From positions 143,904,144-143,968,143 of the forward strand of contig CM054062.1 of assembly GCA_028641055.1 (NCBI GenBank): a stretch of 64,000 nucleotides of DNA, in the 5' to 3' direction. The translations under genes were made by a program, and so were the position numbers. The DNA comes from Alopecurus myosuroides. Lineage: Eukaryota; Streptophyta; Magnoliopsida; Poales; Poaceae. The notes beneath the pieces are model-generated. The model was not told the DNA's origin and searched no databases. It saw nothing but the letters and a program-made list of their open reading frames with translations. Below, piece by piece: positions 43,161 through 55,750 of this stretch. The stretch's first letter is position 1. Every line of letters starts with the position of its first letter.

Positions 43161-44985
43161 TGGTTGTTATACCACAATCATCCGTGTTTTGGGACAAGCA
43201 CATTACACTAAGAATGACAGCCATGCTCTCAAGAAAGTGCATAAAGTGAGAAGGTGAAGACTCAACATAAAAATAAAAGAAAGGCCCTTCGTGGAGGGAA
43301 GCAGGGATTAACTCATGTGCTAGAGCTTTTCATTTTATTAAACAGAGGTATTGAAAACATTTAGAGAGGTTTATGCTTATGTCAACGAATGGTAAACAGA
43401 CAATACAATATGTCACAAGCCAACTAGACTTCACAAGAGCGTCTCCCATAGAAGGACGCATCTGGGTAGAAGGTCATCCCTCTTTCTCTTTTGTTTACAC
43501 AATTATGCTTTGACTCGTAAATCAGGAAAAAAAATAGTGAAGAGAATTTGTTGTATTAATTTGGGGCTGGGCACCCCGCTGCCGGCTCTTCTATCAATTG
43601 GATAAGCAGATGAAGCCACTAGTCCAGGGTGTGAAATCCAATCAACAAGTGAGATAAAGATTCTCTATTTACGTCCTCGTGAGCTAAAATAGGGGCACAA
43701 AACATGAATAATTTTTCGAAGGTTTTAAAGGTAGCACACGAGAAATTTACCTGGAGTGGCAGTTAAATACCACATATATAGGTAGCTATGGCGGAAACAT
43801 TGGGCAAACTTTGTTTTTTGGGGTGTTGGATGCACGATTAGAGCTCATACTCATTACAGGTGAAGGCTAGCAATAGACGGGAGCGACAATCAAGAGAGCC
43901 ACAACTGTCATAATCATGCTCGCCACAAAACAAAATTAACAGGGGCATACAAAATGATACAAATACTCTGAGACAAAATAAATCATCGAGGCTTAATTGA
44001 CATTTTGTTTTCAGTCATATGCATGCGTGAGCATGTGCCAAGTCGATTCAAGCGAAACAATCAGAGGGAGATACCACAATGTCATACCCTTCTATGAATA
44101 AAAAAATGCAAGCAAACATTCATACGACATGGTATCTTATATTAATAAGTTGGAACTAAACACGTGAGAGCACGAACTACTAAGCATCAATTAAATAACA
44201 TACACCTTACACGAATGAACTAAGCATGTTCACATGGATGAGTATATGTACAAAAATAAAACAAATAGAGTTCATACCAGCCTCTCACCACAACTTGAAT
44301 CGTCGTAATTCGTCATTATTGCTCTTTACTTGTGGATTGAATAATATAAAATGATAACCAAGCTCCAAAGGAGACACAAAAATCCGGTGAAATCTGCAAC
44401 AAACTTTACTAAACCAAAGAAGAACAACAAATATTTTTGGATTTTTGAATTTAAAACAAGAACAAAAAGAAACAAGGAAACAAAGCAAAATATTTTTGGA
44501 ATTTTGAATATTAAATCGAAATGAGAAAAGAAACCAAACCAACAAAAGAACTAAAGAAGCAAATAAAGAGAAACAACAGAAATATTTTTGGTCTTTTTGT
44601 GTTTTGGAAAGCAAGAACAAAACAATAAAAACAAAGAGAAACGAAAGAAGCGAAAGAAAATGAAAACAAATGAAAGAAATGAAAACATGGATAAACAAAG
44701 AACCGACTAAACATGACATAAAGATGAGTGTGATGTTGGTATACCCCCTCAAGCTTAGGATTTTGGCCTAAGTGGAGATCAATCCCAAGGGGACCATGAG
44801 GTGGCGCCCCCGTAGTGTGCCGAGGAGGAGCCCTCCTCCTGATATGTGCTCAAGGACGCGCCGGTGTACTACGTGGTGTAGTCCTTAGAAGGCGCATCTC
44901 AGCAAATCTGCTGCGTGTGGAACTCCATCAAGCGTATCTGCTCATCTAACTATCCCTTAGCGCGCGACCATGGTGCCCTGTGAAC
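43161..44985 (-). other. E 3' non-coding internal region
   Basis: No supported coding region. The first kilobase matches the 3' non-coding part of the S elements (compare 22597-23560), including the block CTAGACTTCACAAGAGCG at 43424. Near 43225-43260 lies the undisturbed counterpart of the element A target (GCCATGCTCTCAAGAAAG). The AT-rich frame at 44285-44752 is a compositional artefact. A T-rich and A-rich alternation covers 44400-44700. Confidence 0.6.
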
Positions 44986-45170
44986 TTAGAACAAAACAGG
45001 TTGCGGCAAAATAACTTCCTGCTCATCTCCGTCAACAAATAAAACTCTACATACTAAATGATCAGCTGTAGAGTTAGCAGTAATAAAATGATGAACCTTC
45101 ATAGCAGCAAGATTAGGTCTATAAAGAGCAATCAATTCATCATCAGGAGAAACAGGAAGGCCTAGAGTGG
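44986..45170 (-). pseudogene. E Athila ORF1-like protein, C-terminal exon-like piece
   Basis: On the minus strand, directly left of S4, the frame reads LGLPVSPDDELIALYRPN and then KVHHFITANSTADHLVC before a TAA at 44986-44988. It continues the frame at 51360-52087 on the other side of S4; the joint falls inside the S4 target duplication. It is a transposon fragment, not a separate gene. Confidence 0.65.
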
Positions 45171-46230
45171 TGATGGAGTGTAGTTGACACTCTCGTTGGT
45201 AAACCCCAAGAGAAAGGTTGTGAAGAGTGCAGCAGCTAGTTTTCCCTCAGAAAAGAAACCAAGGTTGAATCGACCAGTAGGATGACAAGCAATCTCTAAA
45301 GGTTGATGCATCCGAGGTGGCAGGGCGCACTACCGGTTCAACGACAACGTGTAACCTACACAACACAATCAAATCACTTTGCCCCAACGAAGCAGTGAGG
45401 TTGTCAATCTCACCAATTTTGCTGATAACAAAGAGGTTAAATGTATGGTGTGGAAAACAGTATGAGAACAGTATGAAAGCAGTAGTAGCAGTATAAAATC
45501 AGTGTGAAAGCAGTGTAAGCAGTGTGTGTATTATCAGAATGAGAAGACGGGCCGGGGTCCACAGTTCACTAGTGGTGTCTCTCCGTGAAAAATAAATAAC
45601 ATGTGTGGTGAACAAACTACAACTAGGCAATTGACAGAAATGAAGGTTGCACCATAGTGAATATGCAAGACATAAAGATTACTATGTGATTCATGCGGGC
45701 ATTACAACAAAATACATAGACCGTCATCCAATTATATCTATGACTAATAATCCACCCTCTGAATATCATCCGAACAAACGTTGGGTATTAAGTTGCAAGC
45801 AACAAATTATCGCATTAAGAAAAGTGTGTAATGTAAGAAATGTAAACTAAGTAAACACGGTTGTTTTCTCCCTAATGGCAACATCACATCCTCCATCCAT
45901 CACGTTTCTGTCACTCGAGCACAGATGCAAAGGAGGCATGAACCCACTATCGAGCATAAATACTCCCTCTTGGAGTTACTAGCATCTACTTGGCCAGAGC
46001 ATCTACTAATAACAGAGAGCATGCAAGATCATAAATAACATATGCATGAAGATAACATGATAGATTTATAATCAGAAGACATAGCATTCAACATTCATCA
46101 GATCCCAGCAAACACAACATGTAGCATTACATAAAGATGATCTCGATCATGTAGGGCAGCTCACGAGATCTAAACATGAGGTACAAAATGGAGAAGACAA
46201 CCATCCAGCTATTTCTATGGGCCCGTAGTC
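45171..46230 (-). mobile_element. S4 3' LTR remnant
   Basis: It parallels the S4 5' LTR from its start to the text GGGCCCGTAGTC and then jumps into internal sequence (AACGAATGGAGAGGTG). About 540 bp of LTR, the polypurine tract and some interior are missing. Confidence 0.75.
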
Positions 46231-48265
46231 AACGAATGGAGAGGTGTATGCTTATGTCAACGAATGGTAAACAGAAAATACATTACATCACAAGCCAACT
46301 AGACTTCACAAGAGCGGCTCCCATAGAAGGACGCATCTGGGTAGAAGGTCATCCCTCTTTCTCTTTTGTTTACACAATTATGCTTTGACTGATAAATGAG
46401 GGGCAAAAATAGTGAAGAGAATTTGTTGTTATTAATTTGGGGCTGGGCACCCCGCTGCCAGCTCTTCTATCAATTTGATAAGAGGATGAAGCCACTAGTC
46501 TAGGGTGTGAAATTCCAATCAACAAGTGAGATAAATATTCTCTATTTACGTCCTAATGAGCTAAAACAGGAGCACAAAACATGAGTGATTTTGAAAGTTT
46601 TAAAGGTAAAACATGAGCAATTTACTTTGGGGTGGCGGTTAAATACCACATGTAGGTAGGTATGGTGTACACATTTGGCATACTTTGGTTTTTGGGAGTT
46701 GGGTGCACGAGTAGAGCTCATACTCAGTGCAGGTGGTGGCTAGCAAAATACTGGGAGCGACAAATCAAGAGAGCATAAGAGCCGTAATCATGCATAGTGA
46801 CATAAACATCATTAAACAAAGCATATGTGGTACCACAAGTTCAAAAACTAAATGATCATAGAGGCTATAAGTGACTGGTTCATAGTCATAAACATGGTGT
46901 GAGCATGCGCCAAGTCAACCAAATAAAACATTCAAAGGAGAACACCACAAATTTATGCTTCAATATGACAAGAACAACTCATGATTCTTTCAATGATACA
47001 TTAAACACTCTCGGATATTTGATACTAATCATGCTACTAAATAACCACTAGGTTTTAGAATTTAAATAACATCTAGCATGATATGAAAAAGTCTAGCCAC
47101 GGTCTATACAAGCTTCTACTTGCACCGTTATAAATTCTACTACAAGCAGCAGCTTCTTTTCCCAACAAGCACCATACAAAATATGTTTTAACAAAAAATC
47201 TCTAAATGATACAGCATGAAAACATGAGAGTAATCACATAACACTACTAAAACTAACATCTCTGAATAAGAGATGCAAAGAAAACAAGAGCTAAACAGGA
47301 ATTTTGCAGCAGCTAGAAGAAAAACTAAGAATACAAACATAACGAGTATTCAAATGAATTCAAATGAAAAAGCGGGGCGTATCCCTCTACCAAAGAAGGA
47401 ATACTAGGGTCAAACTATATTATTACAGCAAGTAAAACAAACATACGCTCCAAGTTAACTTCATACGATGTGACCGAATAAAAATATAGTTTCACTAGAA
47501 GTGAACTGATAGATTGTTGATGAATAAGGGGATGCCTTGGGCATCCCCAAGCTTAGATGCTTGAGTATTCTTAGAATTTGCTGGGATGAACCACGGGGGC
47601 ATCCCCATGCTTTGACCTTGCACTCTTCTTGATCACATATATCACCCTCTTCTCTTGACCCTTGAAAACTTCCTTCACACCACACTCAAAGAGTAATTCA
47701 CATTAGAGGGTTAGTGAAACAATAAAAAATCCATGGGTTATGTAAGGGAACAAGTGCTATTGATAATTTTAAACATTAGCTACAGACACTAATGTTTAGT
47801 GAAGCAAAGAAATCAACTTTACATCGTAAAAGAGCAAATGCAAGAAAAATGGCAGTGTCAAAACCAGAACAATCTGTAAAGACAAATTTTTTCGGGGCAC
47901 TTATGTTGCTCAGATCGAAAAACTTAAAGAGCTAAAAAGTTGCGGAATTGGATGAGGAATAGGAACAAAGAAGTTTCAGGTCATTCTTATTTTCTTGTGA
48001 ATTATACGATTTTTTACAGTGGACAGCATAAATTTCTTTCATGCGCAGAAATCCAAAACCAACTCCAATTCTCATCAGAAACTTTACTTGGCACAACTAA
48101 AACATGAAAATAAAGATACAAAGGAGTTTATAAAGAAGTATAAAACCCCTTGACTCAAAGAAAACATAGAAAAACAAAGCAAAATTAAAACCATGGGTTA
48201 TCTCCCAAGAAGTGATTTTCTTTAACGCCTTTTAGCTAGGCCCAGAAAAGTGGAATCAAGTGTTT
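46231..48265 (-). other. S4 3' non-coding internal region
   Basis: No coding region is supported. It includes the shared block at about 46283-46385 and the perfect GGGGATGCC/GGCATCCCC hairpin at 47528-47548. The conserved phrase ACCATGGGTTATCTCCCAAG at 48191 lies just below the cassette end. Confidence 0.6.
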
Positions 48266-49642
48266 TCAAGTGAAGAAGATGCGCACATAAGAAATATGAA
48301 TTAAGAAAAAGAGAGCATAAAGAAGCAAGTATAAAATAAATTTAAGTCTAACCCACTTCCTATGCATATGAATCTTGTAAAGAAATAAATTGATGAAGCT
48401 CAAACTAGAAATCATGGGAAGGTAGAACAAGAGCAACTTCAAAACTTTCAACAAAGAGAGAGGTGTTTTAGTAACATGAAAATTCCTACAACCATATTTT
48501 CCTCTCTCATAATAATTTCCAATAGAATAATGTACAAAATCAACAACATAATTATCACACAAAGCATGTTTTTCATGGTCTAAAAGCACACAATTCATAT
48601 CAAGCTCAAAAATAGTGGGATCAAAATTTAAAATCAGCTCCTCTTTTTCCCCACTTTTAGCAATATCAAAACGAGATGATTGATCACTCATAAAAGGTAT
48701 GGGACTACTAACAGAAATCCCATTTTCAGTAGCATTATGGTTTATAACATCAAGTAACATAGGACCATCATCAAGAGCATTATCATATAAATTTTCTAAA
48801 CAAACTTCCTCATTATCATGCATATCAATAGTTGGAATAAATAGACGATTATCATAGGATTTATCAAAGTAGCATGGATTATCATAAATAATAGTAGAAA
48901 TATCATTATCACAAGTTTCATTCATATTAGTATCAAGATCACAAGTATAACAAGTATCAATTTCATCAAAAAGGGATATTTCAAAAGAATCAATAGGATC
49001 ATCACTTAGATCAAATAATGTATGAGTTAAAGAGTTACTCTCATTGGGAGGTAGACATGGGTAGCTCCATTCTCCGTCCTCTTGATCATCACTCTCCTCC
49101 TCTTTTTCATCCAATGAGCTTCCACATTCAGCAGTTTAATCTTCCATAGGTTCCTGCAAGGCATTAGTCTCTCCCTTTGGAGGAGAGAATTGATTAAGAT
49201 ATCGAAGTATGTAGTAATTACAATCCTTGTAATTTTCAAAGAAATATTCAAGTATATCATAAATCTCATATTTACAAGGTGCATCATCAATACTTTCAAG
49301 TAAATTAGCAATTTCGAATGCACCCTTCCAAGCAATAAATTCTTCAATTTGTTCCACATAATATAATTCACAATTTCCCTTAACATAAGAAGATATGGTA
49401 ACATTATCATTATACTCACATTCAAAAGGGACGTTTTTATACCTCCTACAGCAACATGCTTTATCAAAGCAATAAGTAACATTATAAGTATGGCATAAGT
49501 TTTTAGCATAGTTACGCAATTTATTAATTTGCTCCCATAAGTGTATCCCTTTTTTTGACAAGAGGTGTTCCTTATAATATTTTTGTTGTTCATCCGTGAA
49601 CCCACCTTGCCAATAAGATCTAGTTTCAAAGGCATCAAACAT
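48266..49642 (-). pseudogene. S4 cassette: unknown retroelement protein (one nonsense codon)
   Basis: From the Met at 49642 (MFDAFETRSYWQGGFTDEQQ) the frame is open except for TAA at 49136-49138, and closes at 48266; about 458 codons. Visible features are an N-terminal helical part (HLWEQINKLRNYAKNLC), a Cys cluster (CCCRRYK), a repeated Tyr/Asp-rich middle, an acidic stretch (MDEKEEESDDQEDGEW), and two long hydrophobic segments at the C-terminus (SLLKVLKLLLFYLPMIS, FILYLLLYALFFLIH). The latter could span membranes. S1 carries a second, more damaged copy. The position after the leader is that of gag. I do not recognise a domain and assign no function. Confidence 0.6.
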
Positions 49643-49735
49643 TGATAGCAAGCATAAAAGCAAGTAACAAGCAAAACAATAACAAAGTAAAAATGGTTGG
49701 AGGTGAGAGACTCCCCTTGCAGAAATTCTCTTCCT

Positions 49736-49752
49736 CCCCGGCAATGGCGCCA
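49736..49752 (-). other. S4 primer binding site (tRNA-Asp type)
   Basis: On the minus strand TGGCGCCATTGCCGGGG, one change from the tRNA-Asp complement. It is separated from the LTR by AGCTTTC. Confidence 0.75.
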
Positions 49753-49759
49753 GAAAGCT

Positions 49760-51359
49760 TGATGGAGTGTAGTTGATACTCACGTTGGTAAACCCCAAGA
49801 GAAAGGTTGTGAAGATTGCAGCAGCAGGTTTTCCCTCAGAAAAGAAACCAAGGTTGAATCGACCAGTAGGAGGACAAGCAATCTCTAAAGGTTGATGCGG
49901 CTGAGGTGGGAGGGCGCACTACCGGTTCAGCAGCAACGTGGAACCTACACAACACAATCAAATCACTTTGCCCCAACGAAGCAGTGAGGTTGTCAATCTC
50001 ACCAGTTTTGCTGATAACAAAGAGGGTAAATGTATGGAGTGGAAAACAGTATGAGAAAAGTATGAAAGCAGTAGCAGAAGTATGAAAACAGTGCGAAAGC
50101 AGTGTAAGCAGTGTGTGTATTATCAGAATGATAAGATGGATCGAGGTCCACACTTCACTAGTGGTGTCTCTCCGTGAAAGATAAATAACATGTGTGGTGA
50201 ACAAATTACAGCTAGGCAATTGACGCAAATGAAGGCTGCACCGTAGTGCATATGCAAGACATAAAGATTAATATGTGATTCATGCGGGCATTACAACAGT
50301 TGTAATGCATAGACCGTCATCCAACTGCATCTATGTCTAATAATCCACCCTCCGAATATCATCCGAGCAAACGTTCGGTATTAAGTTGCAAGCAAGATAT
50401 TATCACAGTAAACAAAGTGTGTAATGCAAACAATGTAAACTAAGTAAACACCGTTGTTTTTTCTCTAATGACAACAACACATCCTCCATTCGTCACGTTT
50501 CCGTCACTCGAGCATAGATGCAAAGGAGGCATAAACCCACTATCGAGCATAAATACTCCCTTTTGGAGTTGCTAGCATCTACTTGGTCAGAGAATCTACT
50601 AATAACGGAGAGCATGCAAGATCATAAATAACATATGCATCAAGATAACATGATAGATTGATAATCAGAAGACATAACATTCAACATTCATCGAATCCCA
50701 ACAAACACAACATGTAGCATTACATAAAGACGATCTCGATCATGTAGGGAAGCTCACAAGATCTAAACATGAGGTACAAAATGGAGAAGACAACCATCTA
50801 GCTACTGCTACGGACCCATAGTCCAGGGATGAAGTACTCACGCATCACTTTGGAGGAGGTCATGGTGGTGTAGGCCCTTCCGGTGATGAATTCCCCTCCC
50901 GGCAGGGTGCCGGGGAGAGCTCTAGAACCCTCCCAATCTCGGGATGATGATGATGGTGGCCTCGGGTGTTTCTCGGGACGAAGTGGTATATTTTTAGGGT
51001 TGACATATCGGGGGGTATACATAGGCCAAAGGGCAATGGCGGTGGACGCCCGAGGGCCCCACACCACCCCTAGGCGCGGCCAGGGGCGCGCCGCCCTATG
51101 GTGTCCCCCCCGGGACTCATTGGGACTCCGTGGAACCTTTGGGAATTCTAAGACCTCCGGGCTTCAAATTTTTCAATTCCGAGAATATTTCTAGAACAAT
51201 TTTTCTGAAACTAAAAACAACAGAAAACATGGAACTGGCTCTATGGCATCTTGTCAATAGGTTAGTCCGGAAAATCGATAAAAATGGCATAAAGTGTATA
51301 ACAAACATGTAGGAAACAACATGGAACATCAGAATTGAGGATACGTTTATGACATATCA
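49760..51359 (-). mobile_element. S4 5' LTR
   Basis: This 1600-bp LTR, complete at both ends, resembles those of S1 and S2 throughout. The GC-rich U3 block is at about 50990-51130. Small open frames in it are not supported. Confidence 0.8.
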
Positions 51360-52087
51360 AGCAGTTACTATACGTGTAGCAATAATGCCCCATAAATGGG
51401 TCCTTTAGCAGCTAGGCGGCGAGCAATGAGAGAACCAAGGTTATATTTGTTGCTACGGTTAAGTGCAGCATCAAGAAAAGCAAGATGGTAGCTAGAAATG
51501 TTTCTGGTGTTCTCCCTACCAAGGATACTAGTAGCAAGATGATAAGTGAAATATATGATGGCAGGAAGTTGGATGTTTCTTATCTTCCCGCGCTGGGACG
51601 AGCGGCCATCATCATTTTTAATTCCTTGATAGAGATCCATAAGATTAGCGGGTCCCTCCCGAATCTTGCACGCTATCCCGGAAGCGTTGATACCTATAAT
51701 ATTACAAAAAGTCTCCAAGGGCAAACAAAAAGAACTACCATATATCTTAAAAGCAACAGTGGGGCTATATTGTGAGTTATGAAAATTAAAGCTCTCAACA
51801 AAAGTTTTTGTGAGAGTAGCATACTGGTTACCTTCATCCTCCATGTAGCTGGTTAAACCAACTCTTTCAATCAGCATCAAGAAGTCATCTGTTAGACCTG
51901 CACTTCTAAAAAATATATAACATGGGAATCTGGATGGATTAGCAATTCCATCACCTCCAGCATCATCGATGTTCGGTGCAATAAGGTCTTCGCTGTAAGA
52001 TGGCCTCAATAAGGTGGATGAACGCTAGGGCCTTGTTCTTCTAGGAGCATCACTCCTAAATATTTCTCCAAAGTTATGGCCGTCCAT
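51360..52087 (-). pseudogene. E Athila ORF1-like protein, main part
   Basis: The frame probably starts at the Met at 52087 (MDGHNFGEIFRSDAP). A TAG at 52025-52027 interrupts it, then it is open from 52009 to 51368: PCYIFFRSAGLTDDFLMLIE, QYATLTKTFVESF, YSPTVAFKIYGSSFCLPLET, and NISSYHLAFLDAALNRSNKY. These resemble the Athila ORF-1 family found downstream of pol in Athila elements. A 1-base shift just before S4 ends the frame early at 51368. The C-terminal piece is at 44986-45170. In some elements this position has been called env-like, but no membrane segment is seen here. Confidence 0.65.
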
Positions 52088-53146
52088 TTCTGAAATTTTC
52101 AACAGTCATCACAAAAATTGATTTCAAGCAACTATAAGGTGGAAACTACCATAGTGGCTTATAGGAGAGCTAACATGCATCAAAAATATATTATGTCCAC
52201 TCAAATCAAGCACGCAAACTCACATAAGCTGTCACCTACAGTACTAAAATACTCAATAAATACTCCACCAAACAAAATTCTACTTGGATAATTGGAGGAG
52301 TCACATAGCGGAGAGCAAATGCACCAAATTTCAGCAACAATGGTGGGCTGAGCAAATATATCAAAAAATCCCGAGGAAGAACAGCAAGAACACGGGTTCC
52401 AGGAAATGTTTTGAGTTTGTGGGGTGAGAGAGGAATCTTTGGCAGGGGAGAGAGTTAGTGGAGGGCCAGGGGGCCCCACACCATGACCAGGCGCCACTAG
52501 GGGGCAGGCCGCGCCCCCTATGGTGTGCCTGACTGGTGGATCCCCCTGGGGTCTCCCAGGTGTCTCTCTGCCTCATTTTTGACGTAAAAAATTATTATAA
52601 TTTTTCTGGAATTTTCGAGAAACTTTATTTTTGAGGTATTTTCAGAATTTTATAATTAATTAAAACCCAGAAAAACAAATGTGGAAAGGTGGAAAACAAA
52701 ACCAAAACCAAAACCAAAACTACAGAGGTTCTAAGACACTCAAAAAGGCAAATAACCAAAGAAAACAAAGGTGGAAGTGGTGAAAACAAAAATGTGGATG
52801 GTGAAAAATGCATAACACATTAATCAGGGTGAAAACATGAAGAAAACATGACTGGATGATGGAAAACATGATTATACTAAAGTAGCAAGGTTATAACATG
52901 GTGAAAACATAATGGGGAAGGTGAAAACATAATCCTCTTCATTCAAAATCATTTTGTTAACAAGGGTGATCAAGTCTTGTTACCAGAACAATTTTTATAT
53001 GAAGCAAAACTTTGCATATCACTAAATAATTATGTTACCTCAACCTTGATAGACATAGTCCCAATCATAATGATTTCATATTCTTTTGGTGGCATTGGAA
53101 TGGGACAATAAAATTCTCCAATTTTGATGGTCTCAATATTTTCAAT
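52088..53146 (-). other. E non-coding stretch between protease and ORF1
   Basis: This is where reverse transcriptase and integrase would be expected, but no such motif is found. A GC-rich block (52460-52575) resembles LTR U3 text. An (AAAACC)n run lies at 52693-52720, and the text GTGAAAACAT recurs at 52830-52935. The protease side ends near 53147. Most of pol has been replaced by non-coding sequence. Confidence 0.55.
52693..52720. repeat. (AAAACC)n simple repeat
   Basis: About four and a half copies of AAAACC or AAAACA in a row, within non-coding sequence of element E. Confidence 0.8.
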
Positions 53147-55662
53147 TCAACTTAAACCATATCTTCTATCAATCTTCTTGGGAAAATAAACAATATGCTC
53201 TTTATCATTAACATTAAACGTTACTTTTCCTTGATTGCAATCAATAACCGCCCCTGCAGTGTTAAGAAAAGGTCTCCCAAGAATAATGGACATATTATCA
53301 TCTTCAGGCATTTCGAACACAACAAAGTCAGTTAATATCAAACAACTAGTAGCAACTTGAATAGGAACATTCTCACATATACCAACAGAAATAGCAGTAG
53401 ATTTATCAGCCATTTGCAAAGATATATTAGTGTTTATCAATTTTTCAAGAGAGAGCCTCTTATAGAGATAAAAAGGCATAACACTAACTCCAGCTCCCAA
53501 GTCACACAAAGCAGTTCTAACATAATTATTTTTAATAGAACAAGGGATAGTAGGAATACCAGGATCTCCAAGCTTCTTTGGAACCTTGCCATTTAAAGAA
53601 TAATTAGCAAACATAGTGGAAATTTCCTAATTAGGAATCTTCCTTTTGTTAGAGACAATATCTTTCATATATTTAGATTAAGGAGGCAATTTAATAGCGT
53701 CAGTCGAAGGGATTTGCAAAAACAGAGGTTTCATCCACGAACAAAACTTGTTATAATGTTCTTCTTCCTTTGATTTGTGTTTCTTATTAGGAAAAGGCAT
53801 TACTTTTTGTACCCAAGGCTCTCTTTCATTACCATGTTTGTTAGCAATGAAATCCTCCTTAGTATACTTTGCATATTTAGTTTGCTTTTCAGGTTCAACT
53901 ATAGTTTCCTCTTTATCAGAAGCATCACTTCTATCATTACCACTTTCAGTTTTAGCATCAGAAATAGATATACTATTAGGATCTTTAGCAGGTTCAGGAG
54001 ATTCTACAACACTTTTATGTCTCTTCATCTTTTTCTTATAAGGATAACTATTACGTTTAGGTTGTTGAGAATCTTGTTCAATTCTTTTAGGATGTCCTTG
54101 AGGATACAGGGGGTCCTGAGTAGAAACACCACTTCTAGTAATTATTTCACAAACATGTTTTTCTCTAGAAGCATTAGCTAGCATATCTTTTTGCACTTTA
54201 GCGAGTTGATCAATTTGAGTTTGAACCATATGAAAATGTTTAATAGGCATTTTAACATCATTAGAGGTTCTCTCAATAATACCATATAAATTATCAATAT
54301 CTTTAGAGCTTTCCATAAGGTGATTTTGCACTCTCATATTAAAGTTGTCTTGATTAACAACATAATTATCAAATTCATCTAAGCATTCATCAGGTGGTTT
54401 AGAGTAGGGAATATCTCTATTATCAACGTATTGGAGAGAGTGTATCTCAACTGTTGATGGATGAGGAATAGGCTTACATAATTCTTCTATAGGAGGTAAA
54501 GTCTTCACATCTTCAGATTTAATACCGCTCTCTTTAAGAGATTTATTGGCTTCCTTCATCACTTCATCATTTGATTCAACCATCCCTCTCTTATTGGGTG
54601 TTGGTATCGGTGTTGGCTCTGGTTTAGGTGTAGGCTCAGGTATATTCCAATCATCATTATTTTTGGCTATTTTAGCTATTAATTTCTTAGCTTCTTCTGG
54701 AGTTCCTTTCCTGAAACACAACCAGCACAACTATCTAGGTAGTCCATTATAATATATATCTAGGATCTCATTTTTAGGTAATGGATAGCCATGACTAGCT
54801 CTTATCAAAGAACAAAACCTTGTCCAAGATTCAGGCAATTTCTCTCCTTACATTTGCTCAAAGTTAAAGATGTCCTGCACAACAGCATGTTGGGCACTAG
54901 CAGGAAAATATTTTTGAAAGAAAGCATTAACCAAATCCATAGGACTAGTAATAGATCCAGGTGAAAGATTGTTAAACCAAGTTTTAGCTTCATCTTTCAA
55001 TGAGAAAGGGAAGATCTTGGTAACAAAATAAGTATGCAGCTTGGTATCATCAGAAAATAAACTACTCAAAGATGAAAGCTCATTCACGTGTTCCATAGAA
55101 CTTTTACTTTCAGTTCCAAAAAAAGTTCCTTCTCAACAATAGATATGTAAGATAAATCTATAGAGAAATCATAATCCTTGCCTCTAATGTGTATGGGAGA
55201 TGTGGCAAACTTAGCGTCAAGAGAAGATTTATATTTAACAACATGTCTTGCAAGAAGACTCTTAAGAGCAGTTGCGCTAGTAGTAGCTTGAGCTTCCTTA
55301 ATGAAGTCATCATTAAGTTCAATATAGGTTTCATCAAGATCATCAATAGACTCAGGTGAATTAACAGGTGTACCAATATTTTCAACAAGAATTTCAGCAC
55401 TTTCAATTTGTTTGGATTTAGCAATTGCAGAATTTAGGAAAGGACCTAGAGAACCAGTATCATCAAGCATAGAAGAAGCATCATCAAAAGTATCAGAGGC
55501 ATTTTCAGACTCAACATAAGTAACAGTGCGTGTAGCATGTGGTGGTGTAAGAAGCTTACTCATAGCAGATGGCGAATCAAGAGAAACAGAGGTGTTCAGA
55601 GTTGTACCTCTCCTTGTAGTGGATGGTAATATAGGAACTTTTCCATCACGAGTCTTTCCCAT
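53147..55662 (-). pseudogene. E gag-protease (Athila type), broken
   Basis: Gag starts at 55662 (MGKTRDGKVPILPSTTRRG) shortly after the primer site. Segment 55084-55662 has HIRGKDYDFSIDLSYISI. After a frameshift near 55090 come LKDEAKTWFNNLSPGSITS and AFFQKYFPASAQ (gag core), a stop near 54848, and a long charged linker (53678-54730, with PTPKPEPTPIPTP and KKKMKRHKSV). Segment 53147-53614 is the protease: ALCDLGAGVSVMPFYLYKR (active-site Asp-Leu-Gly) and MSIILGRPFLNTAGAVIDC. At least one frameshift and two stops make it inactive. It ends without reverse transcriptase. Confidence 0.75.
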
Positions 55663-55722
55663 GATGAAAGGCTTGCAGCAAACAATATCACGTTCAAGTG
55701 AGCAAATAAATAAAGCTATGCT

Positions 55723-55739
55723 CCTCGGCAACGGAGCCA
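55723..55739 (-). other. E primer binding site (tRNA-Asp type, decayed)
   Basis: The minus strand reads TGGCTCCGTTGCCGAGG, two changes from the tRNA-Asp complement. It lies 11 bases inside the 5' LTR. Confidence 0.65.
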
Positions 55740-55750
55740 GAAAATAGTCT

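Larger units (their letters stand above)
45171..51359 (-). mobile_element. Athila-type non-autonomous element S4
   Basis: S4 runs from TGATGGAGTGTAG (45171) to GACATATCA (51359). The flanks AGTGG (45166-45170) and AGCAG (51360-51364) differ at two of five bases. Removing S4 with one copy restores the Athila ORF1 frame of E. Minus-strand order: 5' LTR 51359-49760, primer site, leader, unknown-protein cassette 49642-48266, 3' non-coding 48265-46231, 3' LTR remnant 46230-45171. As in S1, U3 and the polypurine tract of the 3' end are deleted. Confidence 0.8.

Noticed and set aside
44285..44752. 155-residue hydrophobic open frame on the minus strand
   Set aside because: It is made of Phe/Leu/Ser from an A/T-rich alternating tract (poly-A with AATATTTTTGG repeats). 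No start context, homologue or conserved partner in other elements is seen.
51368..52009. Host gene on the minus strand with a 213-residue frame
   Set aside because: The protein resembles the Athila ORF-1 family and continues across S4 into 44986-45170, so it belongs to element E.
52460..52575. GC-rich block in element E as a separate LTR or gene
   Set aside because: It resembles U3 text but has no recognisable LTR ends or target duplication, so no separate insertion is claimed.
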